Origin: a bacterium
GTDB taxonomy: Bacteria; Acidobacteriota; Aminicenantia; Aminicenantales; Aminicenantaceae
DNA: 64,000 nucleotides
Direction of reading: 5' to 3'
NCBI GenBank assembly: GCA_018335295.1
Contig: JAGXKI010000003.1
Coordinates: forward strand, 1 to 64,000
The notes below the pieces were generated by a model. It had not been told where the DNA came from. It worked only from the letters and a program-made list of their open reading frames with translations, and did not search any database. A program made the position numbers and the translations under genes. How positions within the stretch are numbered: position 1 is the first letter of the stretch; each line of letters starts with the position of its first letter. Positions 54,173-62,786 of this stretch are shown here, piece after piece.

Positions 54173-54964
54173 ATGAAAGAAAAACCATGGCAGCTTCAGT
54201 TATTCGCTAAGTCCTTAAAAAAGAAAGAAAAACTTAGAATCCTCAATAAAAATCTCAATATTCCTCCTTCCTCTCTCATCCTGGATTTGGGGTGTGCTCA
54301 AGGAGTGTTGAGCTATTTTCTCCGCCAAAAAGGGGGCACATGGATCAGTGCGGACCAGGATTTTCAGAACCTCCAATCCTCCTATCTTCTTCTCAAAAAC
54401 AACCTCATCCAGGTAGAGGAGGGACCTCTTCCTTTCATGGATGAGTCTTTTGATAGGGTGGTGAGTCTGGATTACCTGGAACATCTTGAAAAGGACGACC
54501 AATGCCTTGAAGAAATAAAAAGAATCCTCAAACCCGGAGGCCAACTGGTTCTGGCCACCCCCCGCACAGGGAGATTCTTCTTCATCCATAAACTGCGCTC
54601 CCTTTTAGGTATGAAACTGGAATACTACGGACATAAAAGGGAAGGATACCGGAAAAAAGATTTGAAAACAAAAGTGAACCGTGCCGGGATGTCTGTAAAC
54701 CGTTGCCTAACCTTTTCTCGCACGGTCACGGAATTTCTCGAACTTGTTCTGAATTTTCTCTATATCCGGTTTTCCCGCCTGAAAACCCACCCAAAGCTGA
54801 GGGACGGACACATCCGACCTTCCACAGGAAAGGAATTCTCTTCGGAAAAGAAAAGTTTTCGAATCTATTCCTTTATCTATCCCCTCATTTGGCTCCTCTC
54901 ACGTGTAGATAAATTGCTGTTTTGGCAAAGAGGATATGTCCTCTTAATATGGGCCAAAAAATAA
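54173..54964 (+). CDS. Class I SAM-dependent methyltransferase
   Basis: The 263-residue protein has motif I LDLGCAQGVLSYFLRQKGG near residue 40, an acidic motif II SADQDFQ, SLDYLEHLEKDDQCLEEI and LKPGGQLVLATPRTG. The C-terminal region is basic with a hydrophobic segment (FIYPLIWLLSRVDKLLFW) that could sit on a membrane. Similar proteins methylate sugars or lipids, but the acceptor is unknown. It is the first gene after repeat copy 2 and is followed by a broken SLC13 gene. Confidence 0.8.
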   Translation: MKEKPWQLQLFAKSLKKKEKLRILNKNLNIPPSSLILDLGCAQGVLSYFLRQKGGTWISADQDFQNLQSSYLLLKNNLIQVEEGPLPFMDESFDRVVSLDYLEHLEKDDQCLEEIKRILKPGGQLVLATPRTGRFFFIHKLRSLLGMKLEYYGHKREGYRKKDLKTKVNRAGMSVNRCLTFSRTVTEFLELVLNFLYIRFSRLKTHPKLRDGHIRPSTGKEFSSEKKSFRIYSFIYPLIWLLSRVDKLLFWQRGYVLLIWAKK

Positions 54965-54994
54965 GATTCCACATAGAATTTCCCTGGAATTTAA

Positions 54995-55683
54995 ATGGAA
55001 AACAGAAAAAAAATCGGGTTTCTCCTGGGCCCTTTTCTCCTCATTCTAATCTACTTTTTACCCCTGCTTCCCCAAAATCCCCAAGCTCACCATCTTCTGG
55101 CCATTTTTTCCTTAGTGGTGGTCTGGTGGGTCACGGAATGCATCCCCATCCCTGTCACCGCCCTCCTTATTCCTGTTTTGATTACCGCTTTCAAGGTGGC
55201 CCCTATCAAACAAGCGTTTGCTCCCTTTGCCAATCCCATCATCATGCTTTTTCTGGGAAGTTTTATCCTGGCGAGGGCCATGTGTATCCATTCCCTGGAT
55301 CAAAAATTAGCGTACTCCGTCCTCTCTGTAAAAGCGATCGCCCATAAAAAGACTCGAATCCTTTTTGCCATGGGTTTGACCACAGCATTCCTGTCCCTGA
55401 AGTCACTTCCAATACGGCCTCGGCTAATATGATTATCCCCATCATCATCGCCATTTCCAAAGCGGCTTCCCTAAATCCTGTTTATCCAGTGCTGGGAAGT
55501 GCCCTGGCCTGCAGTTTTGCTTTCCTTCTTCCGGTGGCTACACCTCCCAACGCCATTATCTTCGGCTCAGGGATGATCCGCATTCCTCAAATGTTAAGGT
55601 ACGGCATAAAGCTTGAGATTGTCGGAATTATTCTCATCTGGGGTTACATCAATTTAATCCTTCCCCCCCTTGGAATTCTTTAA
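54995..55683 (+). pseudogene. Decayed SLC13/DASS anion transporter (internal deletion with frameshift)
   Basis: The first frame (54995-55432) gives the N-terminal third of a divalent anion/Na+ symporter: VVVWWVTECIPIPVTALLIPVL, then FANPIIMLFLGSFILARAM and GLTTAFLS. At about 55390-55399 the sequence jumps to another frame that carries the conserved second half motif EVTSNTASANMIIPIIIAI and PVATPPNAIIFGSG to the normal end. The two pieces together give about 229 codons, half of the usual ~460. The middle, including the rest of the first SNT motif and about six helices, is gone. This fits an internal deletion. It cannot be a working transporter. Confidence 0.82.
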
Positions 55684-55740
55684 TCTCTTTTCCGCTCCTG
55701 CTTCCAAAGGAAGTTTTACAGACTCCTCTGTTCTGATATA

Positions 55741-56133
55741 ATGATTTATATGGAAGTTTATCTTTCCCTCCAGGCCCAAAAAGATTTTAAACTTTTGCAG
55801 GCCATGGATTCAGATTCTAGAGGAGAAGGTCTCCTCTTAGGACACAAATCAGGGGGTCGGTACTTTGTAGAGAGAATTTTTTCCACCCCAAATTATCCTT
55901 TTCCTTCCTTAGAAAAATATTTATCAATGGAACAGCTCTTTAATGGTCAGATATTGGGATTTTTTTCCTTCTCATCTAAAAAAGAAAAACCAGAAAAAAT
56001 CCTGGCTCCGGTTGCATACAGAAAACTTTTTCTCCAGGTTGAATCCCAAAAAAAGAATCTGAAGTTCAATTCCTTTATCATAGAATATGATCATAATTTC
56101 TTTCTGGCCCCCGTAAAACTCATCTCCGCATGA
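55741..56133 (+). CDS. Uncharacterised 130-residue protein, possible degenerate JAB/MPN fold
   Basis: I cannot assign this protein firmly. It has the opening GEGLLLGHKSGGRYFVERIFSTPN and later ILGFFSFSSKKEKPEKILAP, a pattern like MPN/JAB proteins, but the catalytic His-x-His...Asp set is absent. It precedes the AMMECR1 gene by 14 bases and is probably co-transcribed. A TATAAT at 55737-55742 overlaps the first ATG, so translation could start at the second Met (55750), perhaps from a nearly leaderless mRNA. No clear ribosome site is visible. Confidence 0.6.
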   Translation: MIYMEVYLSLQAQKDFKLLQAMDSDSRGEGLLLGHKSGGRYFVERIFSTPNYPFPSLEKYLSMEQLFNGQILGFFSFSSKKEKPEKILAPVAYRKLFLQVESQKKNLKFNSFIIEYDHNFFLAPVKLISA

Positions 56134-56146
56134 AAAGGAGGAAGTC

Positions 56147-56692
56147 ATGGGAAAACAACTGAACGATCAACAAAAAAACACTCTCCTCAAATTAGCCCGT
56201 AATGCCATCGAACATTATTTAGCGACAGGAAGACACCTGTCCCAACAAACCGAGGATGAAACCTTACAGGAAAAAAGAGGGGCCTTTGTCACCCTTAAGC
56301 AAGACAATCAGCTGAGAGGGTGCATTGGATATGCCCTTCCTTATAAACCTTTATATGAAACCATCATTGATGTTTCTGTCTCCGCAGCCTTTCATGATTT
56401 CCGCTTCCCTCCTTTGACCAAAGAAGAACTTCCCCAAACAAAGATTGAAATATCCGTTCTCACTCCTCCTCAAAAAATAGAGGATGTCAATCAAATCGAA
56501 ATCGGAAAACACGGGATTATCATCACCAAAGGGATGCACAAAGGACTTCTTCTTCCCCAAGTTCCTGTGGAATGGGGCTGGGATGTGGAAACATTTCTCA
56601 GCAATGGCTGCAGGAAAGCTGGACTTGACGAAGATGAATGGAAAAGAGAGGCTCAAATAGAGATCTTCTCCGCCCAGGTTTTTTCTGAATAA
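56147..56692 (+). CDS. AMMECR1-domain protein (AmmeMemoRadiSam system protein A)
   Basis: The 181-residue protein is an AMMECR1 family member. It shows LRGCIGYALPYKPLYETI with the family LRGCIG core, a FRFPPLTKEEL segment, IEISVLTPPQKI, HGIIITKGMHKGLLLPQVPVE-type sequence and a C-terminal WKREAQIEIFSAQVF. In AmmeMemoRadiSam systems it accompanies MEMO and a radical SAM protein, but neither is adjacent here. Function of the family is unresolved. AGGAGG lies just before the ATG. Confidence 0.92.
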   Translation: MGKQLNDQQKNTLLKLARNAIEHYLATGRHLSQQTEDETLQEKRGAFVTLKQDNQLRGCIGYALPYKPLYETIIDVSVSAAFHDFRFPPLTKEELPQTKIEISVLTPPQKIEDVNQIEIGKHGIIITKGMHKGLLLPQVPVEWGWDVETFLSNGCRKAGLDEDEWKREAQIEIFSAQVFSE

Positions 56693-56773
56693 AAAATTAA
56701 ATGATTCATTAGTAGCTATTTTCGAACTAAGAAGTAGCTTTAAACATTTTTATGTATTCATTTTCGTGATGAA

Positions 56774-57529
56774 TTATTCAGGATTTTTGAATTTTTTGCT
56801 TTGGAGAAGTTCTTTGGCTTCTTGTTTCCGCTTGTTCACTTCATTCACCCATGTGGAATCGGGTTCCATCGAGAGGATATATTCCAGCTCCTTTCTGGCC
56901 TTTTCTTTTTCTCCCAGGGCTAAGTAGGTTTCGGCAAGATATAGCCGGGTAAGGGGATCATCAGGACCCAGTTCCTTGGATTTCCGAAGGTGCTCCAAAG
57001 ATTTCTGGTTATTTCCCCCTGCTATTCCCGGAAGCCGGAAATACAGACGACCCAGCACCCGGTCAGCTCCTCCCTCTTCATAAGATCTGTCCAACTCGAT
57101 TACCTTATTCATCTCTTTTTTAATATCCTTAACCAAGGATAAGCTTTTCAACACCCCTTTGGTTTCTCCATAAAGACCATAATTCACTCCCAACCAATAA
57201 TGTCCCTCCGGTTTTTGAGGGTCTGATTCCACGGCCTTCTTGGCATAATAGATTCCCTTTTCAAAAATCCTTTTTTTCTCCTTCTTTTCTTGAGTATGGT
57301 CTCCTATGTAATACAGAATCCGGGCCATCCTCCAGTAAACTTTATACTTATTTTCAACCCGGGAAAGAGCTTTCAGGTATTTATCCTTCACCTTCTGGGC
57401 TGTAGAGAGGTCCTGAATCTCCAGGAACAACTCATCCCCTTGGGAAATCAAATGTTCAGCTTCCTGTGGATAACCCATTAAGGTAAAACTTAAAATAAGG
57501 ATCCCCATTAAATAAAATTTTGGTTTCAT
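56774..57529 (-). CDS. Secreted TPR-repeat protein
   Basis: The 251-residue protein has a signal peptide (about 1-21) and then tetratricopeptide-like helical pairs, including YYAKKAVESDPQKPEGHYWLGVNYG and LTRLYLAETYLALGEKEKARKELEYIL. The layout resembles the TatT-type TPR protein linked with some TRAP transporters, but no TRAP gene is nearby. It probably binds a partner in the periplasm. It lies 24 bases downstream of the DUF374 gene in the same direction. Confidence 0.75.
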   Translation of the reverse strand: MKPKFYLMGILILSFTLMGYPQEAEHLISQGDELFLEIQDLSTAQKVKDKYLKALSRVENKYKVYWRMARILYYIGDHTQEKKEKKRIFEKGIYYAKKAVESDPQKPEGHYWLGVNYGLYGETKGVLKSLSLVKDIKKEMNKVIELDRSYEEGGADRVLGRLYFRLPGIAGGNNQKSLEHLRKSKELGPDDPLTRLYLAETYLALGEKEKARKELEYILSMEPDSTWVNEVNKRKQEAKELLQSKKFKNPE

Positions 57530-57553
57530 GGTCTTCTCCTTATTAAAAAATCT

Positions 57554-58312
57554 TCAATTTTTATCCTTCTTGGGAAAGTGGGTTTGAGAATCAGAGAAAA
57601 ATTCATCTGCCTTCCTGTCCAATCGGACCAGCTCCTTTTCCAGCTGCTTTCGCTTCTCCTCCAGCTGAGCTTTACTGAGGTGAGCCTGGACTTTTACAGG
57701 CTGACCGAACACAGTGACAACTCTGGAAAAAGGATAAAACATCAAAAACTGATCCCAGCTTTGAAGAAACTTTTTCCTGGAGGTGGAAAAAGAGAAAGGA
57801 ACGAGATAACTTCGGGTCAATTGAGCCAGTTTCAATCCTCCCATTTTCATCTTCCTATTCGGGCCTCTGGGGCCATCGGAAACGACAATGACTTCTCCCC
57901 CGTTTTGAAGCCCTTTTCTCATTTCATTCCATGCTTTCACCATCATGTGGGAACTGGAACCCCTGACAATCTTATGTCCCCATCGGGCCATAATCTGAGC
58001 AGCAATTTCTCCATCTTGACTGGGGCTGACCAAGGGCATAACCCCTTTATTCCGGAAAAAATAAGGAAGGATAAAAATCCGGCCGTGCCAAACCATAAGG
58101 ATCACCGGCTTCCTTTTTTCTCTCAACCTTAAGTAGGGGTCTTGACCCACAATGGTCACCCGGGCCGATTTGTGCCATACCCACAGGATCATCTTTCCCA
58201 AAATTCCCACCAAATTCCACTTAAGCTTTTTCCAAAGGGAAGACATCGGACTCATATTACACAAAATATCAAAGGCCGTAAATAAAAAGGAAATTTTGGC
58301 TTGTGGCTTCAC
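57554..58312 (-). CDS. DUF374/LPLAT-family lysophospholipid acyltransferase-like protein
   Basis: The 252-residue protein has a hydrophobic helix near residues 30-46 and the DUF374 layout: MVWHGRIFILPYFF (His as in HxxxxD-like acyltransferases), VRGSSSHMMVKAWNEM, and VVSDGPRGPNRKMKMGGLKLA. Family members are thought to add an acyl group in lipid A or phospholipid making. The frame's first codon is GTG at 58312 with no good site; an ATG at residue 20 or 23 is also possible. The gene is 24 bases upstream of the TPR gene. Lipid A-type acylation is inference. Confidence 0.8.
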   Translation of the reverse strand: MKPQAKISFLFTAFDILCNMSPMSSLWKKLKWNLVGILGKMILWVWHKSARVTIVGQDPYLRLREKRKPVILMVWHGRIFILPYFFRNKGVMPLVSPSQDGEIAAQIMARWGHKIVRGSSSHMMVKAWNEMRKGLQNGGEVIVVSDGPRGPNRKMKMGGLKLAQLTRSYLVPFSFSTSRKKFLQSWDQFLMFYPFSRVVTVFGQPVKVQAHLSKAQLEEKRKQLEKELVRLDRKADEFFSDSQTHFPKKDKN

Positions 58313-58372
58313 CTAAACAGGGAAATCTTTTATATGCTTCATCCCCCAATAATGGAGTCCAACTCATGAATA

Positions 58373-59776
58373 TTATTTCATCCCTCCACGAGTATCGACC
58401 CACCATCCTAACAGGAATCCACCCAAACACAGACCCACTCCATAAGGGACCGAATAGGGCCAGGAAGGGAAATCAAAAGGAAGTATTCCAAGCTGGCACA
58501 GAAATCCAAAAACGGAATATCCTCCTCCAAATCCTAAGCTTAACAATCCGGCCATTTTTCTGCGCTTTTTTAAAAAGATCATAGCCATTCCGGGAATAAA
58601 CAATCCCTCCGCCATAATTTCAGAAGCAAGCCCCAGAGCCTTAAGAATGCTCTCTAATTGAGCGGCAATCAAAAAAGCCAACGCTCCCATCAACACCGTG
58701 GCCCCTCGACTTGCCCCCACTGGGTGTTTAAGCCGGCGTCCCAGGATTATTTTCTCAAAAACATCCCGGGTAAGAGACATCGCCCCGGTATTTATGGCTG
58801 TATCCATAGTGGACATGACGGCGGCCACAATGGCCACAAACAATATTCCACCCAAAACTTTTCCCAATTTTGTGGAAATAAGAGCGGAAAGCAGAGGGCC
58901 TTTTATTTCTCCAAGAGGAAATAAAAATAAAGCAAACATTCCCGCAAACACCACACACCAATAAACAAGGAAAAAAGTTCCTGATGCGGCCCACAATCCC
59001 TTTCTGGCTTTCTTTGCTGATTGAGCCGATTGAATTCTCTGCCACACGATAGGGGAGATGAGCCAAGCTAGAGTGAAAGAAAGAACAATCAATAAATTTT
59101 TATCCACATCCAAGAAAAAATTGAAATAACCCTCTTTACCCGCTTGAGAAACCTGATCAGGGAGATGAAGAACGGGTACAGAACCCAAGAAATAAACAAA
59201 AAGTCCCAACAACCCTCCCCCCAGGAAGAAAAATTGGAGACTATCCGTGAGGACCACAGAAAAAAATCCCCCCAAAACCGAATAAACCAGGACCACTCCG
59301 GTCCCAATCATCAGACTGTATAAGTAGGGCATTCCACAAAATAACTTTAAAAACTGTCCTAGAGCCACCATCTGGGAGGAAGCTAAAAGAATCATGTACC
59401 AAACAATAACCAGGGAGGCCATATGCCGAACTGTCCGACCGTAACGCATTTCCACCAAATCCGGCAGTGTGATAATGGGCAACCGGCGTATGGGATCAGC
59501 AAGAAAGACCGCAAATAACAAAACAGTCACCACGGCAGGCATCCCCATAACCCAAAAAGAACTGATTCCCTGGGCATAAGCTTCATCTACGGAAACCAAA
59601 GTGGAAGTGGCTCCGAGCCAGGAAGCCATCACAGACAAATAAACCAGGGAAGCGGGAAGCCTCCGGGAAGCCAAAAAGAAATCTTCAAGATTTTTCATCT
59701 TGGGAGAGAAAAGCGATCCCACCCCCAGAAGAAGAACAAAATAAATAAACAAATACAGAAAGTAATCCCAGTGCAT
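58373..59776 (-). CDS. Sodium:solute symporter (SSS family)
   Basis: The 467-residue protein has about 12-13 TM helices and the LeuT-fold SSS pattern: RRLPASLVYLSVMASWLGATSTLVS early, then PIVWQRIQSAQSAKKAR and VAAVMSTMDTAINTGAMSLTRDVF, the conserved sodium-site helix. It imports a sugar, amino acid, proline or other small solute with Na+. Substrate is unknown. It stands alone between DUF374 and lolA, facing away from lolA. No ribosome site is clear. Confidence 0.9.
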   Translation of the reverse strand: MHWDYFLYLFIYFVLLLGVGSLFSPKMKNLEDFFLASRRLPASLVYLSVMASWLGATSTLVSVDEAYAQGISSFWVMGMPAVVTVLLFAVFLADPIRRLPIITLPDLVEMRYGRTVRHMASLVIVWYMILLASSQMVALGQFLKLFCGMPYLYSLMIGTGVVLVYSVLGGFFSVVLTDSLQFFFLGGGLLGLFVYFLGSVPVLHLPDQVSQAGKEGYFNFFLDVDKNLLIVLSFTLAWLISPIVWQRIQSAQSAKKARKGLWAASGTFFLVYWCVVFAGMFALFLFPLGEIKGPLLSALISTKLGKVLGGILFVAIVAAVMSTMDTAINTGAMSLTRDVFEKIILGRRLKHPVGASRGATVLMGALAFLIAAQLESILKALGLASEIMAEGLFIPGMAMIFLKKRRKMAGLLSLGFGGGYSVFGFLCQLGILPFDFPSWPYSVPYGVGLCLGGFLLGWWVDTRGGMK

Positions 59777-59930
59777 GAAATTTTTATAACAAAATCTGAT
59801 TTCATAAAAAAGGAAAATTTAAGGCTGGCCTATCCAACTATTTTCCAGGGAGGGTCTTGCCACACCCAAAAGAGATAGCTATACTGAGATTTCTACCAAT
59901 CAAGTCCATATGGCTTGAATAGAGAAAAAA

Positions 59931-60569
59931 ATGAAACGCCTCCCCATCCTTCTTTTTTTAACACTCCTGGCTTTTTCTCAAACAGCGGAAAGGGTGGCTC
60001 AGAAAGCGGAATCAAGAATTCGCACCCTCCATTCTCTTGAGGCTCAATTTACTCAGATTTATCACTCTTCTACCGTTTCCACGCCTCTCAAAGAAAGGGG
60101 AAAATTCTATTTCAAAAAACCTGATTTGATGAAATGGGAGTACACTCACCCCGAAAAAAAAATATTTGTATACAAAGAAGGCATCCTGTGGTCTTATTTC
60201 CCTCAGGACAATCAATTGATTAAAAGCGACCTGTCGGAAAGGAAACAAGAAGCTGAAATCCTCTCCTTGCTTTCCGGAAAAAAAGGACTGCTGGAGAACT
60301 ATTCCCTCCAATTCAGCCCATTCCCCTCTCAAAATGAAGACAGCCACCAACTCAAATTAACCCCCCAAAAAAAACACGAATATTCCTACATCCTCCTTGA
60401 AATCAACCCCCAACAATGGCTCATCCAAAAGGCAATTTTCTTTGATTGGGCCGGGAATAAATCCGAATTTCATTTCAAAAAAATCAAAACAGATGTTCCT
60501 ATCTCTAAAGAGATTTTTGAACTTAAGGTTCCTCCCCATACCGAAATCATCGAATACAAATCTCCCTAA
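59931..60569 (+). CDS. lolA: LolA-type outer-membrane lipoprotein carrier
   Basis: The 212-residue protein has a signal peptide (about 1-17) and the LolA layout: RIRTLHSLEAQFTQIYHS, RGKFYFKKPDLMKWEYTHPEKKIFVYKEGILWSY by sequence order, LLENYSLQFSP and LNPQ-like ILLEINPQQWLIQKAIFFDW. LolA carries lipoproteins across the periplasm to LolB. Length is normal. It is followed after 50 bases by the sigma-factor gene. LolCDE and LolB are not in the window. Confidence 0.9.
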   Translation: MKRLPILLFLTLLAFSQTAERVAQKAESRIRTLHSLEAQFTQIYHSSTVSTPLKERGKFYFKKPDLMKWEYTHPEKKIFVYKEGILWSYFPQDNQLIKSDLSERKQEAEILSLLSGKKGLLENYSLQFSPFPSQNEDSHQLKLTPQKKHEYSYILLEINPQQWLIQKAIFFDWAGNKSEFHFKKIKTDVPISKEIFELKVPPHTEIIEYKSP

Positions 60570-60601
60570 AACCATTCACTCGGGAATTCGTATTTACAAA
60601 C

Positions 60602-60618
60602 GAGGACTGGAAGTCCTC
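60602..60618 (+). promoter_or_regulatory. Hairpin over the ribosome-binding region of the sigma-factor gene
   Basis: GAGGACT (60602-60608) pairs with AGTCCTC (60612-60618) around a GGA loop. It ends one base before the sigma ATG at 60620, and its 5' arm contains the only GAGGA ribosome-site-like word nearby. Folded mRNA would block initiation. A DNA-binding role of the palindrome is equally possible. Confidence 0.5.
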
Positions 60619-60619
60619 C

Positions 60620-61180
60620 ATGGATGACGATAAGAAATTAGTTCAAAAAACACTGGACGGGGAGAAAAGAGCCTTTGAAATGATTGTCCGTAGGTATCAA
60701 AAGCCTCTTTTCAATTACATTCAGAGGATGGTAGGAAACCGAGAACTGGCTCTTGATTTAACCCAGGATATTTTCGTCAAAATTTACTCTTCCCTTGATT
60801 CCTACCGCTTTCAGTATAAATTCAGGACCTGGATGTTCAAGATTGCATCCAACTCCTTGATCGATTATTTCCGAAAAAAAAGAATCGATACGTTTTCCTA
60901 TGAACAAAAGGAAAAAAGAGACTCCCCCTCTACCTTCCAGATTCCCGATGATGAAGATTCTGTGGTGAAAACCTTTGAACTCTCCAACCTTAGAAAAAGA
61001 ATTGAACAAGCCCTGGAAAAAATTCCTCCCCAGATGAGAGAACTTTTCGTGTGGAGGCATATCAACGAATTCAGTTACAAAGAAATCGCCGAAATCAAAG
61101 AAATGCCAGTGGGAACTATAAAAAACAAAGTCTTTCAAGCCAAAGAAATGCTCCGAAGACTGTTGGAGGGTTTGATATGA
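60620..61180 (+). CDS. ECF-type RNA polymerase sigma factor
   Basis: The 186-residue protein is a group 4 sigma factor: region 2 (RRYQKPLFNYIQRMV...LALDLTQDIFVKIYSSLDSYRFQYKFRTWMFKIA by layout) and region 4 (LEKIPPQMRELFVWRHINEFSYKEIAEIKEMPVGTIKNKVFQA) with its HTH. A short acidic linker lies between. It should direct transcription of stress or envelope genes. The next gene is its zinc-finger anti-sigma partner, overlapping by four bases. Confidence 0.94.
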   Translation: MDDDKKLVQKTLDGEKRAFEMIVRRYQKPLFNYIQRMVGNRELALDLTQDIFVKIYSSLDSYRFQYKFRTWMFKIASNSLIDYFRKKRIDTFSYEQKEKRDSPSTFQIPDDEDSVVKTFELSNLRKRIEQALEKIPPQMRELFVWRHINEFSYKEIAEIKEMPVGTIKNKVFQAKEMLRRLLEGLI

Positions 61181-61755
61181 AATGCCTTAAGGCGGATCAA
61201 ATTTATCTTTACCTGGAAGGGGAGCTCTCTGCTGAAGAGGCCAGCGCTGTCCGCTTTCATTTGGCTTCCTGTCCCTCGTGCCAAAAGGCCGTTGAAGAGA
61301 GGGAGCACCTCAACCAAGCCTGTAAAGAACTCCCCTTGGGGGATCTTCCCACTGATTTCACACCAAGGGTTATGAGGAAAATATTTCCGGAAAAAGTTTC
61401 CTTTCGAAGCTGGCTGAGAGCCCTAGCCGGAGGATTAGCTTCTTTTGTGGTTTTTTCCTTGTTATTTCTTTTTCTTTCGGCTTCCCCTTTTCTCCCATTC
61501 CTTACAGCCTTTTACCGGGCTCCGCTGAATCTGGTTCAGGACATCTCGTTAGTTTTGGTAAAAATTTTCAAACTGCTTACCCTTCTTATCAAAGTGTTTC
61601 TTCAACTTATCAGCCTCTTCACTCGAGGATTCATGAGTGTGTTCACCCTAATCCAACCAGAAATTCAAATTTCCTTGACTCTCTTTTTTCTTATTTTCTT
61701 CTTTTTCTTCTTTTATAAGATTAAGAGAAAATTCCTCATCGGAGAGAACGCATGA
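61177..61755 (+). CDS. Zinc-finger anti-sigma factor with membrane segments
   Basis: The 192-residue protein starts MKCLKADQIYLYLEGELSAEE and has the ZAS HxxxCxxC motif in RFHLASCPSCQKA. Helices follow near residues 80-108 and 165-185, so it is probably membrane-tethered with the zinc domain in the cytoplasm holding the sigma factor. The ATG at 61177 overlaps the sigma stop (ATGA). The longer open frame upstream is a shadow of sigma. The next gene overlaps by four bases. Confidence 0.9.
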   Translation: MKCLKADQIYLYLEGELSAEEASAVRFHLASCPSCQKAVEEREHLNQACKELPLGDLPTDFTPRVMRKIFPEKVSFRSWLRALAGGLASFVVFSLLFLFLSASPFLPFLTAFYRAPLNLVQDISLVLVKIFKLLTLLIKVFLQLISLFTRGFMSVFTLIQPEIQISLTLFFLIFFFFFFYKIKRKFLIGENA

Positions 61756-62666
61756 ACAAAAAAATCATTTGGAGTCTTACCATCCTTCTCCTGGGTTCCG
61801 GATTTACTCCTCTCTACAGTCAAGGTTTTGTTTTAAAAAAGGACATCATCGTCAATAAAAACGAAACCCAGGATAATGTGATAAGCTTCGGGGGCGAAAT
61901 CCTTATAAAAGGAAAGGTTAAAGAAAGCGCTATCGCTTTTGGGGGAAGTATCGTGGTGGAAGGAGAAGTGGGAGATGTGGTTTTGGGATTTGGCTCTGAT
62001 ATTACTCTGAAATCCACCTGTGTGGTCAAAGGAGATGTGGTTTCTTTAGGAGGAATCCTGGAAAAAGAGCCAGGATCACTTGTGGAAGGAGATTCTGTCT
62101 ACTTTAAAACCTCGGAAAATTTGGGGGCTCTCCTCAAACAAGGCTTCAAAGGAATCTTCACCCTTTCTTTCATTCCTCTCTTCCTCATCCTCACGGCCAT
62201 CAAGCTGTCCATCTGGTTCATCCTGGCTGTGAGTCTGGCCGCCTTGTTTCCCCGGCAAATATCTTTCGCTTCTTCCCAAATCCGAAAATCATTCTGGCCT
62301 GTATTTGGAATAGGATTCTTGAGCATCTTGATTTTTACCGCTCTCATCATCCTTTCAGCCCTGTTGAGTTTAATCTTGATCGGCATTCCTATCTTCCTCA
62401 CACTTCTCCTTGTAGGATTGGTTTTAAAAATCTTTGGCCGGATTATTCTTTTTCATTTCTTCGGAGAAAGTTTTTCCAAAGCCCTGGGCGGAAAACATCC
62501 CACACCTCTGAGCTCCGTGACAATCGGCTTTCTGGGGGTGAGTTTTCTCGGTCTTATCCCGGTACTGGGAGCTCTGTTTAATTTTGTCCTCAGCATCCTG
62601 GGGTGGGGTGTGATCATCCGAACCAAATTCGGAAATGTTCCCAATTGGTTCAAACAATCCGCCTAG
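61752..62666 (+). CDS. Membrane protein with N-terminal beta-helix-like (bactofilin-type) region
   Basis: The 304-residue protein has a signal segment (about 1-24). A short-turn repeat region follows (DNVISFGGEILIKGKVKESAI, SIVVEGEVGDVVLGFGSD, TCVVKGDVVSLGG; about 40-110) like polymer-forming bactofilins. The last 150 residues hold five or so TM helices. It is the third gene of a unit joined by 4-base overlaps with the sigma/anti-sigma genes. I infer a membrane-linked envelope sensor or the sigma regulon's output; no biochemical role is known. Confidence 0.7.
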   Translation: MNKKIIWSLTILLLGSGFTPLYSQGFVLKKDIIVNKNETQDNVISFGGEILIKGKVKESAIAFGGSIVVEGEVGDVVLGFGSDITLKSTCVVKGDVVSLGGILEKEPGSLVEGDSVYFKTSENLGALLKQGFKGIFTLSFIPLFLILTAIKLSIWFILAVSLAALFPRQISFASSQIRKSFWPVFGIGFLSILIFTALIILSALLSLILIGIPIFLTLLLVGLVLKIFGRIILFHFFGESFSKALGGKHPTPLSSVTIGFLGVSFLGLIPVLGALFNFVLSILGWGVIIRTKFGNVPNWFKQSA

Positions 62667-62786
62667 GAATGAATCGAGAAAGGGTGAGCCGCTCCCCGAG
62701 GATTTTTAACGCCATTTCCTGCTCATCCTTTGATGTCGCTTCCACACTTCCCCGATTTATTTTTATAGGCACTCATTTTCACTATT

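Noticed and set aside
58303-58584. Plus-strand frame over the DUF374/symporter junction
   Set aside because: Overlaps two supported minus-strand genes, low-complexity translation and no family match.
61051-61176. N-terminal extension of the anti-sigma frame
   Set aside because: It is a shadow of the sigma gene. The ATG at 61177 starts at the conserved zinc-domain region and overlaps the sigma stop by four bases.
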